64,000 bases of DNA from Streptomyces sp. NRRL S-1022 (GTDB taxonomy: Bacteria > Actinomycetota > Actinomycetes > Streptomycetales > Streptomycetaceae): positions 1 to 64,000 of the forward strand of contig NZ_JOIU01000012.1 of the NCBI RefSeq assembly GCF_000720135.1, read 5' to 3'. This document shows, piece by piece, positions 29,899 through 37,480 of this stretch. The translations under genes and the position numbers were made by a program. The notes below the pieces were generated by a model, which was not told where the DNA came from, made no database searches, and saw only the letters and a list, made by a program, of their open reading frames with translations. Each line of letters starts with the position of its first letter. The stretch's first letter is position 1.

Positions 29899-31428
29899 TC
29901 ATGCTGCTTCCGTCCGGTCCGCGGCCATGCCGGCCGCGTCCAGCAGGGCGGTCCCCACGATCAGGTCCGCCCCGCCGAACTCGGGATCGTCCAGTTCGGT
30001 GCCGTCGTCCACGGCGAACAGCAGCTTCCCCTCGCCCTGCCGGTAGGCGGTGCCGACGGCCGGGCTGGCCGCGTGGACGGCCAGCAGCGCCACCAGGTAC
30101 GCCAGGTCCGGGTCACCGGTCCGCCGGGCCTCGGCGAGCAGCCCGGACAGTCTGCGCGGGGCGTCAGCCGGCAGGTCGAGCAGCTCCGTCGCGGCGGCCA
30201 GCTGCTCCTCGCTGAACCGGCTGTCGTCCGGCGTGGCGATCAGGTCGGGTTCGGGCATCTCGGCGCCCAGGTGCTCGCGCTCGACGGGCGGGGTCAGCAG
30301 GATGTCGACGAGGTCCCCGACCCGGACGGACACCGGTGTGCGCAGTCCCGTGCCGCGCGCGAAGAAGGCGTCCGTCACCCGGATCGCCTGCTCCAGGGGC
30401 AGCGGCAGGACGGGGGCGACGAGATGGCCGTAGAGGTCTATCCCGGAGGTGGTCGCGGGTGTGGCGAAGGCCTGCCGGTCCTGCTCGGCGCGGAACAGCG
30501 GGCCGGCCTCCAGCAGGCGGGACTGGAGCTGGGTGTGGCGCCGGATGCAGTCCTTGACGATGTCGACCAGTTCGGCGGCGCGGCGCTTGTGCTCGGGCTC
30601 CTCGGTCTCGTCGCGGGCCTTGCGGATGTTGGTGAGGATGGCGTTCTCGTGGCGGTACCGCTCGGCGACGTGGTCCAGGGCCTCGGCGATCATGTCGGGG
30701 ACGGCGTTGAGCCAGTCGACCGCGCGGACGTTGCGCCGGGTGGCGTCCAGGGCGCGGCGGAGCGTCTCGGAGTACTGCACCGTGCGGTAGCGGGCCTGCT
30801 CGGCGGCGAGCTGGGCGTCGGCGAGCCGGCCGCGGCTGATCAGCACCTCCAGCTTGACCTCGGCGGCGATCTGGGCGCTGGTGACGTCGGTGTCCAGGGC
30901 GCCGACCAGGACGTTGACCGCCTCGTCGGTCGTGCGCAGGTACACCGTGCCGCCGGGGCCGGGTACCTCCTCGATCAGCTTGAAGTCGTAGTCACGGCGG
31001 ACGTAGGTGCCGTCCGGCGCGAAGGTGCCGTACACCGCGCGGAAGCCGCGGTCCACGCTGCCGACGTTGATGAGGTTCTCCAGGACCCAGCGGGCCACCC
31101 GCTCGTGTTCGGCGGTGGGCCGGTGCGGGGCCTGGGCGGCGATGCGCGGGATCAGCCGGGCCACGATCTGCTCGTGGTCGGCGCCGGTGTCGAAGTCCAT
31201 GTTCAGCGTGACCAGGTCGATGGCGGCCAGCGCCACCTCGGCCATCCCGTACACCGAGTACTCGCCGGCCAGGTTGGCCTTGCGGGCGTCCAGGTCGTGC
31301 AGCGGCGCGGTGCAGGCGAGCGCGCGCAGCCGGCGCGCCAGCCCCTCGTCGGCGGCCGGACCCGGAGCCGGGCGCGGCCCCGCGCTGAGCTGGGGCGGAA
31401 CGCGGTCCGTCGATGCAGGCGAAGTCAC
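29899..31428 (-). CDS. MukF/MksF/JetA-like (kleisin) subunit of the condensin operon
   Basis: This protein of about 509 residues opens the condensin-like operon. It has a helical N-terminal region (GMAEVALAAIDLVTLNMDF), long central helices with Arg/Glu heptads (IAEALDHVAERYRHENAIL, then HKRRAAELVDIVKDCIRRHT), and a C-terminal region (VSVRVGDLVDILLTPPVERE). This is consistent with a kleisin that bridges SMC heads, but I cannot align it to a named family. Start choice is uncertain: GTG 31428 has TAGTCT seven bases upstream, which would suit a leaderless transcript. GTG 31491 and ATG 31458 are longer in-frame options without good ribosome sites. A GntR gene ends 132 bases upstream on the same strand. 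Confidence 0.7.
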   Translation of the reverse strand: MTSPASTDRVPPQLSAGPRPAPGPAADEGLARRLRALACTAPLHDLDARKANLAGEYSVYGMAEVALAAIDLVTLNMDFDTGADHEQIVARLIPRIAAQAPHRPTAEHERVARWVLENLINVGSVDRGFRAVYGTFAPDGTYVRRDYDFKLIEEVPGPGGTVYLRTTDEAVNVLVGALDTDVTSAQIAAEVKLEVLISRGRLADAQLAAEQARYRTVQYSETLRRALDATRRNVRAVDWLNAVPDMIAEALDHVAERYRHENAILTNIRKARDETEEPEHKRRAAELVDIVKDCIRRHTQLQSRLLEAGPLFRAEQDRQAFATPATTSGIDLYGHLVAPVLPLPLEQAIRVTDAFFARGTGLRTPVSVRVGDLVDILLTPPVEREHLGAEMPEPDLIATPDDSRFSEEQLAAATELLDLPADAPRRLSGLLAEARRTGDPDLAYLVALLAVHAASPAVGTAYRQGEGKLLFAVDDGTELDDPEFGGADLIVGTALLDAAGMAADRTEAA

Positions 31429-31510
31429 GGTGCACAGACTAGGTCCTGGGTCTGACATCGGCCCAAACGGCTCAGAAGCGACGGCCGTCACAGAAGCTCT
31501 AGAGGTGCCC

Positions 31511-31568
31511 GCCGAAGCTCACAGGAGGCGCCGCCGAAGCGCAGGAGGCCCCGCCGAAGCTCAGGAGG
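31511..31568. repeat. Three short tandem repeats, about 20-22 bp
   Basis: The pattern GCCGAAGC followed by AGGAGG recurs at 31511-31528, 31533-31548 and 31553-31568. The third copy overlaps the GntR stop codon at 31561-31563. The repeats lie just upstream of the condensin-like operon. Confidence 0.7.
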
Positions 31569-32268
31569 TGCCCGCCGGATCCTCGCCGACCCGGCGCCGG
31601 TACACCTCGACGACCCGCTCCAGGGAGTCCGTGAGGTACGTCTCCAGCTGCCGTTCCGCGCCGCGCCGGTCGCCCGCCTGCAGGGCCTGCAGGATCCGGG
31701 CGTTGCGGGCGAGGTAGGGCTCGTGCAGGCGGCGCGGGTCGTCCACGACGTGGAAGGCGAGGCGCAGCTCGGCGAAGACGCTGCGCATCAGCTCGTCGGT
31801 GCGCTCGCTGCCGGCCAGGGCCACCAGTTCCCGGTGGAAGTGGATGTTGGCCGTACCCAGCTCTTTCCAGTCGTTCTCCGCGGCCGCCGTCCGCCCGTCC
31901 TCGACCGCGGCGACCAGTCCGCCGAGCCGGTACGGCGGTGCGCCCAGCCCGCGTACGACGGCGCACTCGACCAGGGAGCGTGTGCGGTAGATGTCCTCCA
32001 CGTCCTCGACGGTCAGGACCCGCACGAACACCCCGCGGTTGAGCTCGTGGACCAGCAGGCGCTCGTGGGTGAGCAGCCGGAACGCCTCGCGCAGCGTGTT
32101 GCGGGAGACACCGAGCGCCCCTCCGATGCCGTCCTCCGACAGCCGGGTGCCGGGCGGGAAGTAGCCCTCGGAGATGCGGCTCCTGAGGATGTCCGAAACC
32201 CGTTCCGCGGTGCTCGTACGGCCCAGGAGGACACGGTCGCCGGCCAGTCCCGTCAGCTGCTCTGCCAT
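31561..32268 (-). CDS. GntR/FadR-family (FCD) transcriptional regulator
   Basis: This 235-residue regulator has an N-terminal winged helix (RISEGYFPPGTRLSEDGIGGALGVSRNTLREAFRLLTHERLL) and a C-terminal all-helical FCD ligand domain. The FCD metal-binding residues are suggested by the HFHRELVALAGS and NARILQAL segments. It starts at ATG 32268 and is divergent from the MFS-pxpABC operon across 127 bases that hold a perfect palindrome. It is thus the likely local repressor of 5-oxoproline uptake and cleavage, with an organic acid as ligand. The FCD subfamily commonly controls carboxylate catabolism, which fits. Confidence 0.92.
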   Translation of the reverse strand: MAEQLTGLAGDRVLLGRTSTAERVSDILRSRISEGYFPPGTRLSEDGIGGALGVSRNTLREAFRLLTHERLLVHELNRGVFVRVLTVEDVEDIYRTRSLVECAVVRGLGAPPYRLGGLVAAVEDGRTAAAENDWKELGTANIHFHRELVALAGSERTDELMRSVFAELRLAFHVVDDPRRLHEPYLARNARILQALQAGDRRGAERQLETYLTDSLERVVEVYRRRVGEDPAGTS

Positions 32269-32317
32269 GCCCGGAATTCAATCGCAGACCCCGGAACGAG
32301 ACAACGTGGGTATTGAG

Positions 32318-32334
32318 GGATCGTTGAACGATCC
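32318..32334. promoter_or_regulatory. Candidate GntR operator between the regulator and the oxoproline operon
   Basis: GGATCGTTGAACGATCC is a perfect inverted repeat with 8-base arms and a single central base. It sits midway in the short divergent space (32269-32395). Size and form suit a FadR-subfamily dimer. No other palindrome of this quality occurs in the space. Confidence 0.65.
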
Positions 32335-32395
32335 TCTACGGTGCTCCGCACGGCTCACTTCTCCGCACCCTCCGTCTTCCTTCTGCGAGGTGCCC

Positions 32396-33724
32396 ATGAG
32401 CACGACCCCACCGCCCCGCTCGCCCTCCGCGCCCTCCACCGCCGCACACCCGTCGCCGGCCGAACGCACCGACGAGGACGGCGCGTTCGACTGGCTGCGC
32501 GCCCTCGGCCCGAGCGGCCGGCGCGCCTTCGCCGGCGCTTTCGGCGGCTATGCCCTGGATTCCTATGACTACTTCACCCTGCCCCTCAGCATGGTGGCGC
32601 TCGCGGCGTACTTCGGTCTCGACAGCGGCCAGACCGGCCTGTTCACCACGATCACGCTGGTGGTCTCGGCGGTCGGCGGCGCGGCGGCGGGCGTCCTCGC
32701 GGACCGGCTGGGCCGGGTCCGGGCCCTGATGATCACGGTGATCACCTACGCCGTCTTCACGGTCGCCTGCGGCTTCGCGCCCACCTACGAGACGCTGCTG
32801 GTCTTCCGCGCCCTCCAGGGCCTCGGCTTCGGCGGCGAGTGGGCGGTGGGCGCGATCCTGGTCGCCGAGTACGCGGGCGCCCGCCACCGGGGCCGTACGC
32901 TCGGCGCGGTCCAGAGTTCCTGGGCGATCGGCTGGGGCCTGGCGGCGGCCGTCTACACGCTGGTCTTCTCCTTCGCCGGCGACGACCTGGCCTGGCGGGT
33001 GATGTTCTGGACCGGCGCGCTGCCGGCGCTGCTCGTGGTGTGGCTGCGCCGCGGGGTGCACGACGCGCCCACGGCGACGGCGGCCCGCGAACAGGACCCG
33101 CGGCGGGGCTCGTTCACGGCGATCTTCCGGCCCGGCCGGGACGGCGCCCCGGGCCTGCTGCGCACCACGGTCTTCGCGTGCCTGCTGTCCACCGGCGTGC
33201 AGGGCGGCTACTACACGCTGGCGACCTGGGTGCCGACGTACCTGAAGTCCGAGCGGGGTCTGTCGGTCGTCGGCACCGGCGGCTACCTGACGTTCCTGAT
33301 CTCCGGCGCCTTCCTCGGCTACCTGACGGGTGGCCGGCTCACCGACCGGCTCGGCCGGCGGAACAACATCTGGCTGTTCGCGCTGCTGTCGGCGCTGTGC
33401 ATCGTGGCGTACGCGAACATCCCGCACGGCGCCGGCACCCTGCTGCTGGTGCTCGGTTTCCCGCTCGGCTTCTGCATGTCGGCCATCTTCAGCGGCTTCG
33501 GTTCCTACCTGAGCGAGCTGTACCCGACCGCGGTGCGCGGCACCGGGCAGGGCTTCACGTACAACACGGGCCGCGCGGTGGGCGCGGTGTTCCCGACCCT
33601 GGTGGGCTTCCTCGCGGACAGCTGGGGCGTGGGCGGTGCGCTGGTCTTCGGCGCGATCGGCTACGGCCTCGCCGCGCTGGCGCTGCTCGGGCTGCCGGAG
33701 ACCCGCGGGAGGGAGCTGGCGTGA
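32396..33724 (+). CDS. MFS metabolite:proton symporter, probable oxoproline importer
   Basis: This 442-residue major facilitator protein has twelve predicted helices and the usual loop signature (GVLADRLGRVRALM between helices 2 and 3, GRLTDRLGRRNNIW in the second half). FRALQGLGFGGEWAVGAILVAEY in helix 4-5 is typical of the metabolite/aromatic acid:H+ and NanT-like symporters. The first 50 residues are Pro/Ser-rich and cytoplasmic. ATG 32396 follows GAGG. It leads the pxpABC genes, so uptake of 5-oxoproline or a related acid is inferred from context only; sialic acid or aromatic acids are alternatives on sequence alone. Confidence 0.88.
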   Translation: MSTTPPPRSPSAPSTAAHPSPAERTDEDGAFDWLRALGPSGRRAFAGAFGGYALDSYDYFTLPLSMVALAAYFGLDSGQTGLFTTITLVVSAVGGAAAGVLADRLGRVRALMITVITYAVFTVACGFAPTYETLLVFRALQGLGFGGEWAVGAILVAEYAGARHRGRTLGAVQSSWAIGWGLAAAVYTLVFSFAGDDLAWRVMFWTGALPALLVVWLRRGVHDAPTATAAREQDPRRGSFTAIFRPGRDGAPGLLRTTVFACLLSTGVQGGYYTLATWVPTYLKSERGLSVVGTGGYLTFLISGAFLGYLTGGRLTDRLGRRNNIWLFALLSALCIVAYANIPHGAGTLLLVLGFPLGFCMSAIFSGFGSYLSELYPTAVRGTGQGFTYNTGRAVGAVFPTLVGFLADSWGVGGALVFGAIGYGLAALALLGLPETRGRELA

Positions 33725-33902
33725 CGCGGGTGAAGCGTAGCGGGGTCCGTCCCGTCGTCACGGCCGGCCCGCACGCGCACGCGTGGCGTCCGACAGCGGC
33801 GCGGGCCCGTTTCCCGCGGCCGCCGTGCGCGAGCTCGTACACGCCGGACCGGAACCCGCGTCACAGACAAGACTCCACGACGACCGGAGACACGAGAACA
33901 CC

Positions 33903-34715
33903 ATGACCGCGAGCACCAAGACCGCGAGCACTTTGACCGCGAGCACCAAGACCGCGAGCGCCACGATCGATCTGAACGCCGACCTCGGCGAGGGCTTCGG
34001 CCGCTGGCGGCTGACCGATGACGAACAGCTGCTGTCCGTCGTCACCAGCGCCAACGTGGCCTGCGGCTTCCACGCCGGGGACGCGGCCACCATGCGCCGG
34101 GTGTGCGAACAGGCGGCCGAGCGCGGGGTGACGATCGGCGCGCAGGTCTCCTACCGGGACCTGGCCGGTTTCGGGCGGCGCGCGATGGAGGTGCCGCCCG
34201 CCGAGCTGGCGGCCGAAGTGGCCTACCAGATCGGCGCCCTGGAGGTGTTCGCGCGGGCCGCGGGGTCACGCGTGGCGTACGTCAAGCCGCACGGCGCGCT
34301 CTACAACCGGGTCGTGCACGACGAGGAGCAGGCCCGGGCGGTGATCGACGGCGTGCGGCTGGCGGACGCCTCGCTGCCGGTGCTGGGCCTGCCCGGCTCC
34401 CGGCTGCTGGCCCTGGCCGCCGAGGCGGGGCTGCCGGCGGTCACGGAGGCCTTCGCGGACCGCGCGTACACCGACGAGGGCACGCTGGTGCCGCGCGGCC
34501 GGGACGGCGCCGTGGTGACCGACCCGGACGCCGTCGTGGAGCGCTCGGTGAGCCTGGCACTCTCCGGCGCGGTGATCGCGCACTCCGGCGCACGGATCGG
34601 GGTGCGCGCCCGTTCGCTGTGCCTGCACGGCGACACGCCCGGTGCGGTCGGCCTGGCCCGGCGGGTGCGGGAGCGGCTGGTGGCCGCGGGGGTGCGGCTG
34701 AAGGCGTTCGCGTGA
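33903..34715 (+). CDS. pxpA: 5-oxoprolinase subunit PxpA (LamB/YcsF family)
   Basis: The 270-residue PxpA subunit of the prokaryotic ATP-dependent 5-oxoprolinase acts with PxpB and PxpC to turn 5-oxoproline into glutamate. The family core starts at IDLNADLGEGFG and contains VTSANVACGFHAGDA and VKPHGALYNRV, both diagnostic. The first 20 residues are made of four copies of a TAST[K/L]-type pentapeptide, coded by 15-bp DNA repeats, which the family normally lacks. The ATG at 33903 is the only reasonable start before the core. The stop overlaps the pxpB start (GTGA), so translation is coupled. Confidence 0.95.
   Translation: MTASTKTASTLTASTKTASATIDLNADLGEGFGRWRLTDDEQLLSVVTSANVACGFHAGDAATMRRVCEQAAERGVTIGAQVSYRDLAGFGRRAMEVPPAELAAEVAYQIGALEVFARAAGSRVAYVKPHGALYNRVVHDEEQARAVIDGVRLADASLPVLGLPGSRLLALAAEAGLPAVTEAFADRAYTDEGTLVPRGRDGAVVTDPDAVVERSVSLALSGAVIAHSGARIGVRARSLCLHGDTPGAVGLARRVRERLVAAGVRLKAFA
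33906..33965 (+). repeat. Four tandem 15-bp repeats inside the 5' end of pxpA
   Basis: ACCGCGAGCACCAAG, ACCGCGAGCACTTTG, ACCGCGAGCACCAAG and a fourth diverged copy follow each other directly after the ATG. They can also be read as two 30-bp units. They keep the reading frame and encode TASTK, TASTL, TASTK, TASAT. Confidence 0.9.
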
Positions 34716-35329
34716 GGACGCTTCCCGTCGGCGACGACGCGCTGCTCGTCGAGGTGTCCTCCGGGGAGGAGGCGCAGGCCCTGCACGCGGAGCTGCTGCG
34801 GCGCCGCGCGGAGGGCACGCTGCGCGTCCGCGAGATCGTCCCGGCGGCCCGTACGGTGCTGCTCGACGGACTGGCCGAGCCGGCCCGCTGGGCGGCGGAG
34901 CTGGCCACCGCGCGGGTACCGGCCGTGGCCGCCCACGCGCGCGAGCCGATCGCACTGCCCGTGCGCTACGACGGCCCGGACCTGGCGGCGGTCGCCGAGC
35001 GCTGGGGGGTGAGTGCGCGCGAGGCGGCCCGCGTCCACGCGGGCACCGAGTTCACGGTGGCCTTCTGCGGTTTCGCCCCCGGCTTCGGTTACCTCACCGG
35101 GCTCCCGGACCGCTACCACGTCCCGCGCCACGCGACCCCGCGCACGTCCGTCCCGGCCGGTGCGGTGGCGCTGGCCGGGCCGTACACGGGCGTGTACCCG
35201 CGTTCCTCACCGGGCGGCTGGCAGCTGATAGGGACGACGGACGCGGTGCTGTGGGACCACACGCGGGTACCGGCCGCGCTGCTGGCCCCGGGGACGCGCG
35301 TGCGGTTCGTACCGGTGGAGGGGGCATGA
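34712..35329 (+). CDS. pxpB: 5-oxoprolinase subunit PxpB (KipI family)
   Basis: PxpB (205 residues) belongs to the KipI / allophanate hydrolase subunit 1 family and supplies one half of the ATP-dependent phosphorylation unit of 5-oxoprolinase. FCGFAPGFGYLTGLP and the Arg-containing VPRHATPRTSVPAG, then GVYPRSSPGGWQLIG, are the family's signature blocks. It starts at GTG 34712 inside the pxpA stop and ends inside the pxpC start (ATGA at 35326), so the three subunits are made in step. Confidence 0.95.
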   Translation: MRTLPVGDDALLVEVSSGEEAQALHAELLRRRAEGTLRVREIVPAARTVLLDGLAEPARWAAELATARVPAVAAHAREPIALPVRYDGPDLAAVAERWGVSAREAARVHAGTEFTVAFCGFAPGFGYLTGLPDRYHVPRHATPRTSVPAGAVALAGPYTGVYPRSSPGGWQLIGTTDAVLWDHTRVPAALLAPGTRVRFVPVEGA

Positions 35330-36195
35330 GCGACCGTGCGCTCGTCGTGGTGCGCGCCGGGGCGCTGACCACCGTGCAGGACCGCGGGCGGCCGGGACAC
35401 GCACACCTCGGCGTGCCCCGTTCCGGCGCGCTCGACCCGGCCGCGGCGGCGCTGGGGAACCGGCTCGTCGGCAATCCGCCGGACGCCGCCGTCCTGGAGA
35501 CCACCCTCGACGGCTGTGCGCTGCGCGCGCGTTCGACCGTCACGGTGGCGGTCGCGGGCGCGCCGTGCCCGGTGGCGGTGGGCGGCCGTCCGGCCGCGTG
35601 GGGTGCGCCGGTCGTGGTGCCGGCGGGCACGCTGCTGGAGGTGGGCGCGGCCACGGCCGGTGTCCGCAGCTACCTCGCGGTCGGCGGCGGGATCGCCGTG
35701 GAGCCGGTCCTCGGCAGCCGCGCCACCGACCTTCTGTCCGGACTGGGTCCGGCCCCGCTGGCGGACGGCGCGGTACTGCCGCTGGGCGCCCCGGCCGGCG
35801 CTCCCGCGCGCGTGGACGGCGCGCCGCAGCCGGCGCCGCCGGCCGAGCTCGTGCTCCGGGTGACCCCTGGGCCACGCGCGGACTGGTTCACGGCGCGGGC
35901 GGTGCGGGACCTGACCACGCGCGCGTACCGGGTGTCCGCGGCGAGCAACCGCATCGGCCTGCGCACCGAGGGGCCCGCGCTGGAGCGGGCCCGGACCGGT
36001 GAACTGCCCAGCGAGGGCATGGTCCTCGGCGCGGTGCAGGTCCCGCCGGACGGGCGCCCGGTGGTCTTCCTCGCGGACCATCCGACCACCGGGGGCTACC
36101 CGGTGATCGCGGTGGTCCGCGCCGCCGATCTGCCGGCCGCCGCGCAGGCGCTGCCGGGCACCCCGGTCCGGTTCCTGTCGGTGCGGCGCCGCTGA
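35326..36195 (+). CDS. pxpC: 5-oxoprolinase subunit PxpC (KipA family)
   Basis: PxpC (289 residues) belongs to the KipA / allophanate hydrolase subunit 2 (biotin-dependent carboxyltransferase-like) family. Diagnostic segments are VQDRGRPGHAHLGVPRSGALD, SYLAVGGGI, NRIGLRTEGPAL, LPSEGMVLGAVQVPPDG and ADHPTTGGYPVIAVV. It is the last gene of the oxoproline operon and is coupled to pxpB. The next gene is convergent and starts its stop 109 bases on. Slightly shorter than Bacillus KipA but complete. Confidence 0.95.
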   Translation: MSDRALVVVRAGALTTVQDRGRPGHAHLGVPRSGALDPAAAALGNRLVGNPPDAAVLETTLDGCALRARSTVTVAVAGAPCPVAVGGRPAAWGAPVVVPAGTLLEVGAATAGVRSYLAVGGGIAVEPVLGSRATDLLSGLGPAPLADGAVLPLGAPAGAPARVDGAPQPAPPAELVLRVTPGPRADWFTARAVRDLTTRAYRVSAASNRIGLRTEGPALERARTGELPSEGMVLGAVQVPPDGRPVVFLADHPTTGGYPVIAVVRAADLPAAAQALPGTPVRFLSVRRR

Positions 36196-36304
36196 GCACG
36201 GGCGGCCCCGGCGTCCACGGCCGTCCCGGGCCCGGGTACGGCGCCTTCGGCCTGGCCGCCGTGCAGCCGCCGGTCGGGGCCGCTGCACTGCCGTGCGGCG
36301 GCCG

Positions 36305-37480
36305 TCATGCCACGCCCTGCGGCACGGCGGGCCGGGGGCCGGGGCGACCAAGGACCTCGGCGTCGTGGGCCGCCAGGAATGCCTCCACGGCCGCTCCCCA
36401 GCCGAAGCACTCCGCACGCGCGCGTGCCGCGTCGCGCCGCTCGCGCTCGCCGCGCTCCAGGAGCAGTTCCACGGCGTCCGCGAAGGTCTCCGCCCCGCCG
36501 GCGGCGGTGGCCCCGGCGGACCCGATGATCTCCGGCAGCGCCGACGCCGCGCTCGCCACCACCGGGGTGCCGCACGCCATGGCCTCCAGCGCGGCGAGGC
36601 CGAAGGTCTCCGCGGGCCCGGGCGCGAGGCACACGTCGGCGCAGGCCTGGAGCGCGCCGAGGGCGGCCCGGTCGCGGACGTGCCCGAGGAAGCTCACCGG
36701 CAGTCCACGGTCCCGCGCGCGCTGCTCCAGCCGGGCCCGCAGCGGCCCGTCCCCGGCGACCACGAGAGCCGCCCGCCGCCCGCGCCGCAGCAGCGCCTCC
36801 AGGGTGTCCAGGGCCGCGCCGGGACGTTTCTCCACGGACAGCCGGGAGGCCATCACGAGCAGCACCTCGTCCCCGCGCGCGTAGTGGGCACGCAGCCCGG
36901 GGTCGCGCAGCGCGGGGTGTCGCTCCATCAGGTCGACGCCCAGCGGGGCGCGTACGACGTTGCGCGCGCCGATGCGCACGAACTCGCGCTCGGCGAATGC
37001 GGTGGTGCACACCACGCGCGCGTAGGCATGCGCGGTCCGGGTGTTGAGGGAGTCGGCGGCGCGCCGGGCGAGGTGCTCGGGCAGGCCCCAGGTGCGCAGC
37101 ACGCCGTCGGCGGTCTCGTGGGAGACCATCACCGCCGGCACGCGCGCGCGACGGGCCCAGCGGCCGGTCCAGCGCAAGGTGGTGCGGTCGGAGACCTCCA
37201 GGCGGTCCGGGGCCAGCTCCGCCAGGAGGGCGGCCACCCGCCGCCGGTCGGTGAGGACGCGGTAGCCGCCGGTGCCGGGCAGCAGCGGGCCGGGCAGGGT
37301 GACGACCCGGCCCTGTTCGGTGTCTCGGTCGGTGTGCCGTTCGCCCGGCACGATCAGGACCGGCTCGTGGCCCGCGGCCCGGAAACCCCTGCCGAGTTCC
37401 CGCAGGGCGGTGCGCAGGCCGCCGGAGGCGGGGGTGACGAAGTTGGCGAGGCGGACGATGCGCAGGGGCTGACCGGTCAT
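36305..37480 (-). CDS. GT4 family glycosyltransferase
   Basis: This 391-residue retaining glycosyltransferase has the GT-B fold. The N-terminal Gly-rich loop reads TPASGGLRTALREL. The C-terminal nucleotide-sugar site contains MASRLSVEKRPG and the E-x7-E block PAETFGLAALEAMACGTPVVAS. By resemblance to mycobacterial PimB/MgtA-type enzymes it is likely a GDP-mannose-dependent mannosyltransferase acting on a lipid acceptor at the inner membrane face, but the sugar is not proven. Its ATG overlaps the stop of the neighbouring GT4 gene (ATGA at 37477-37480), so the two work as a pair. Confidence 0.9.
   Translation of the reverse strand: MTGQPLRIVRLANFVTPASGGLRTALRELGRGFRAAGHEPVLIVPGERHTDRDTEQGRVVTLPGPLLPGTGGYRVLTDRRRVAALLAELAPDRLEVSDRTTLRWTGRWARRARVPAVMVSHETADGVLRTWGLPEHLARRAADSLNTRTAHAYARVVCTTAFAEREFVRIGARNVVRAPLGVDLMERHPALRDPGLRAHYARGDEVLLVMASRLSVEKRPGAALDTLEALLRRGRRAALVVAGDGPLRARLEQRARDRGLPVSFLGHVRDRAALGALQACADVCLAPGPAETFGLAALEAMACGTPVVASAASALPEIIGSAGATAAGGAETFADAVELLLERGERERRDAARARAECFGWGAAVEAFLAAHDAEVLGRPGPRPAVPQGVA

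Noticed and set aside
24290..31428. Calling the operon a complete Wadjet plasmid-restriction system
   Set aside because: No JetD nuclease gene is present, and I cannot align the kleisin-like and kite-like proteins to JetA/JetB by eye. 'Condensin-like' is as far as the evidence goes.
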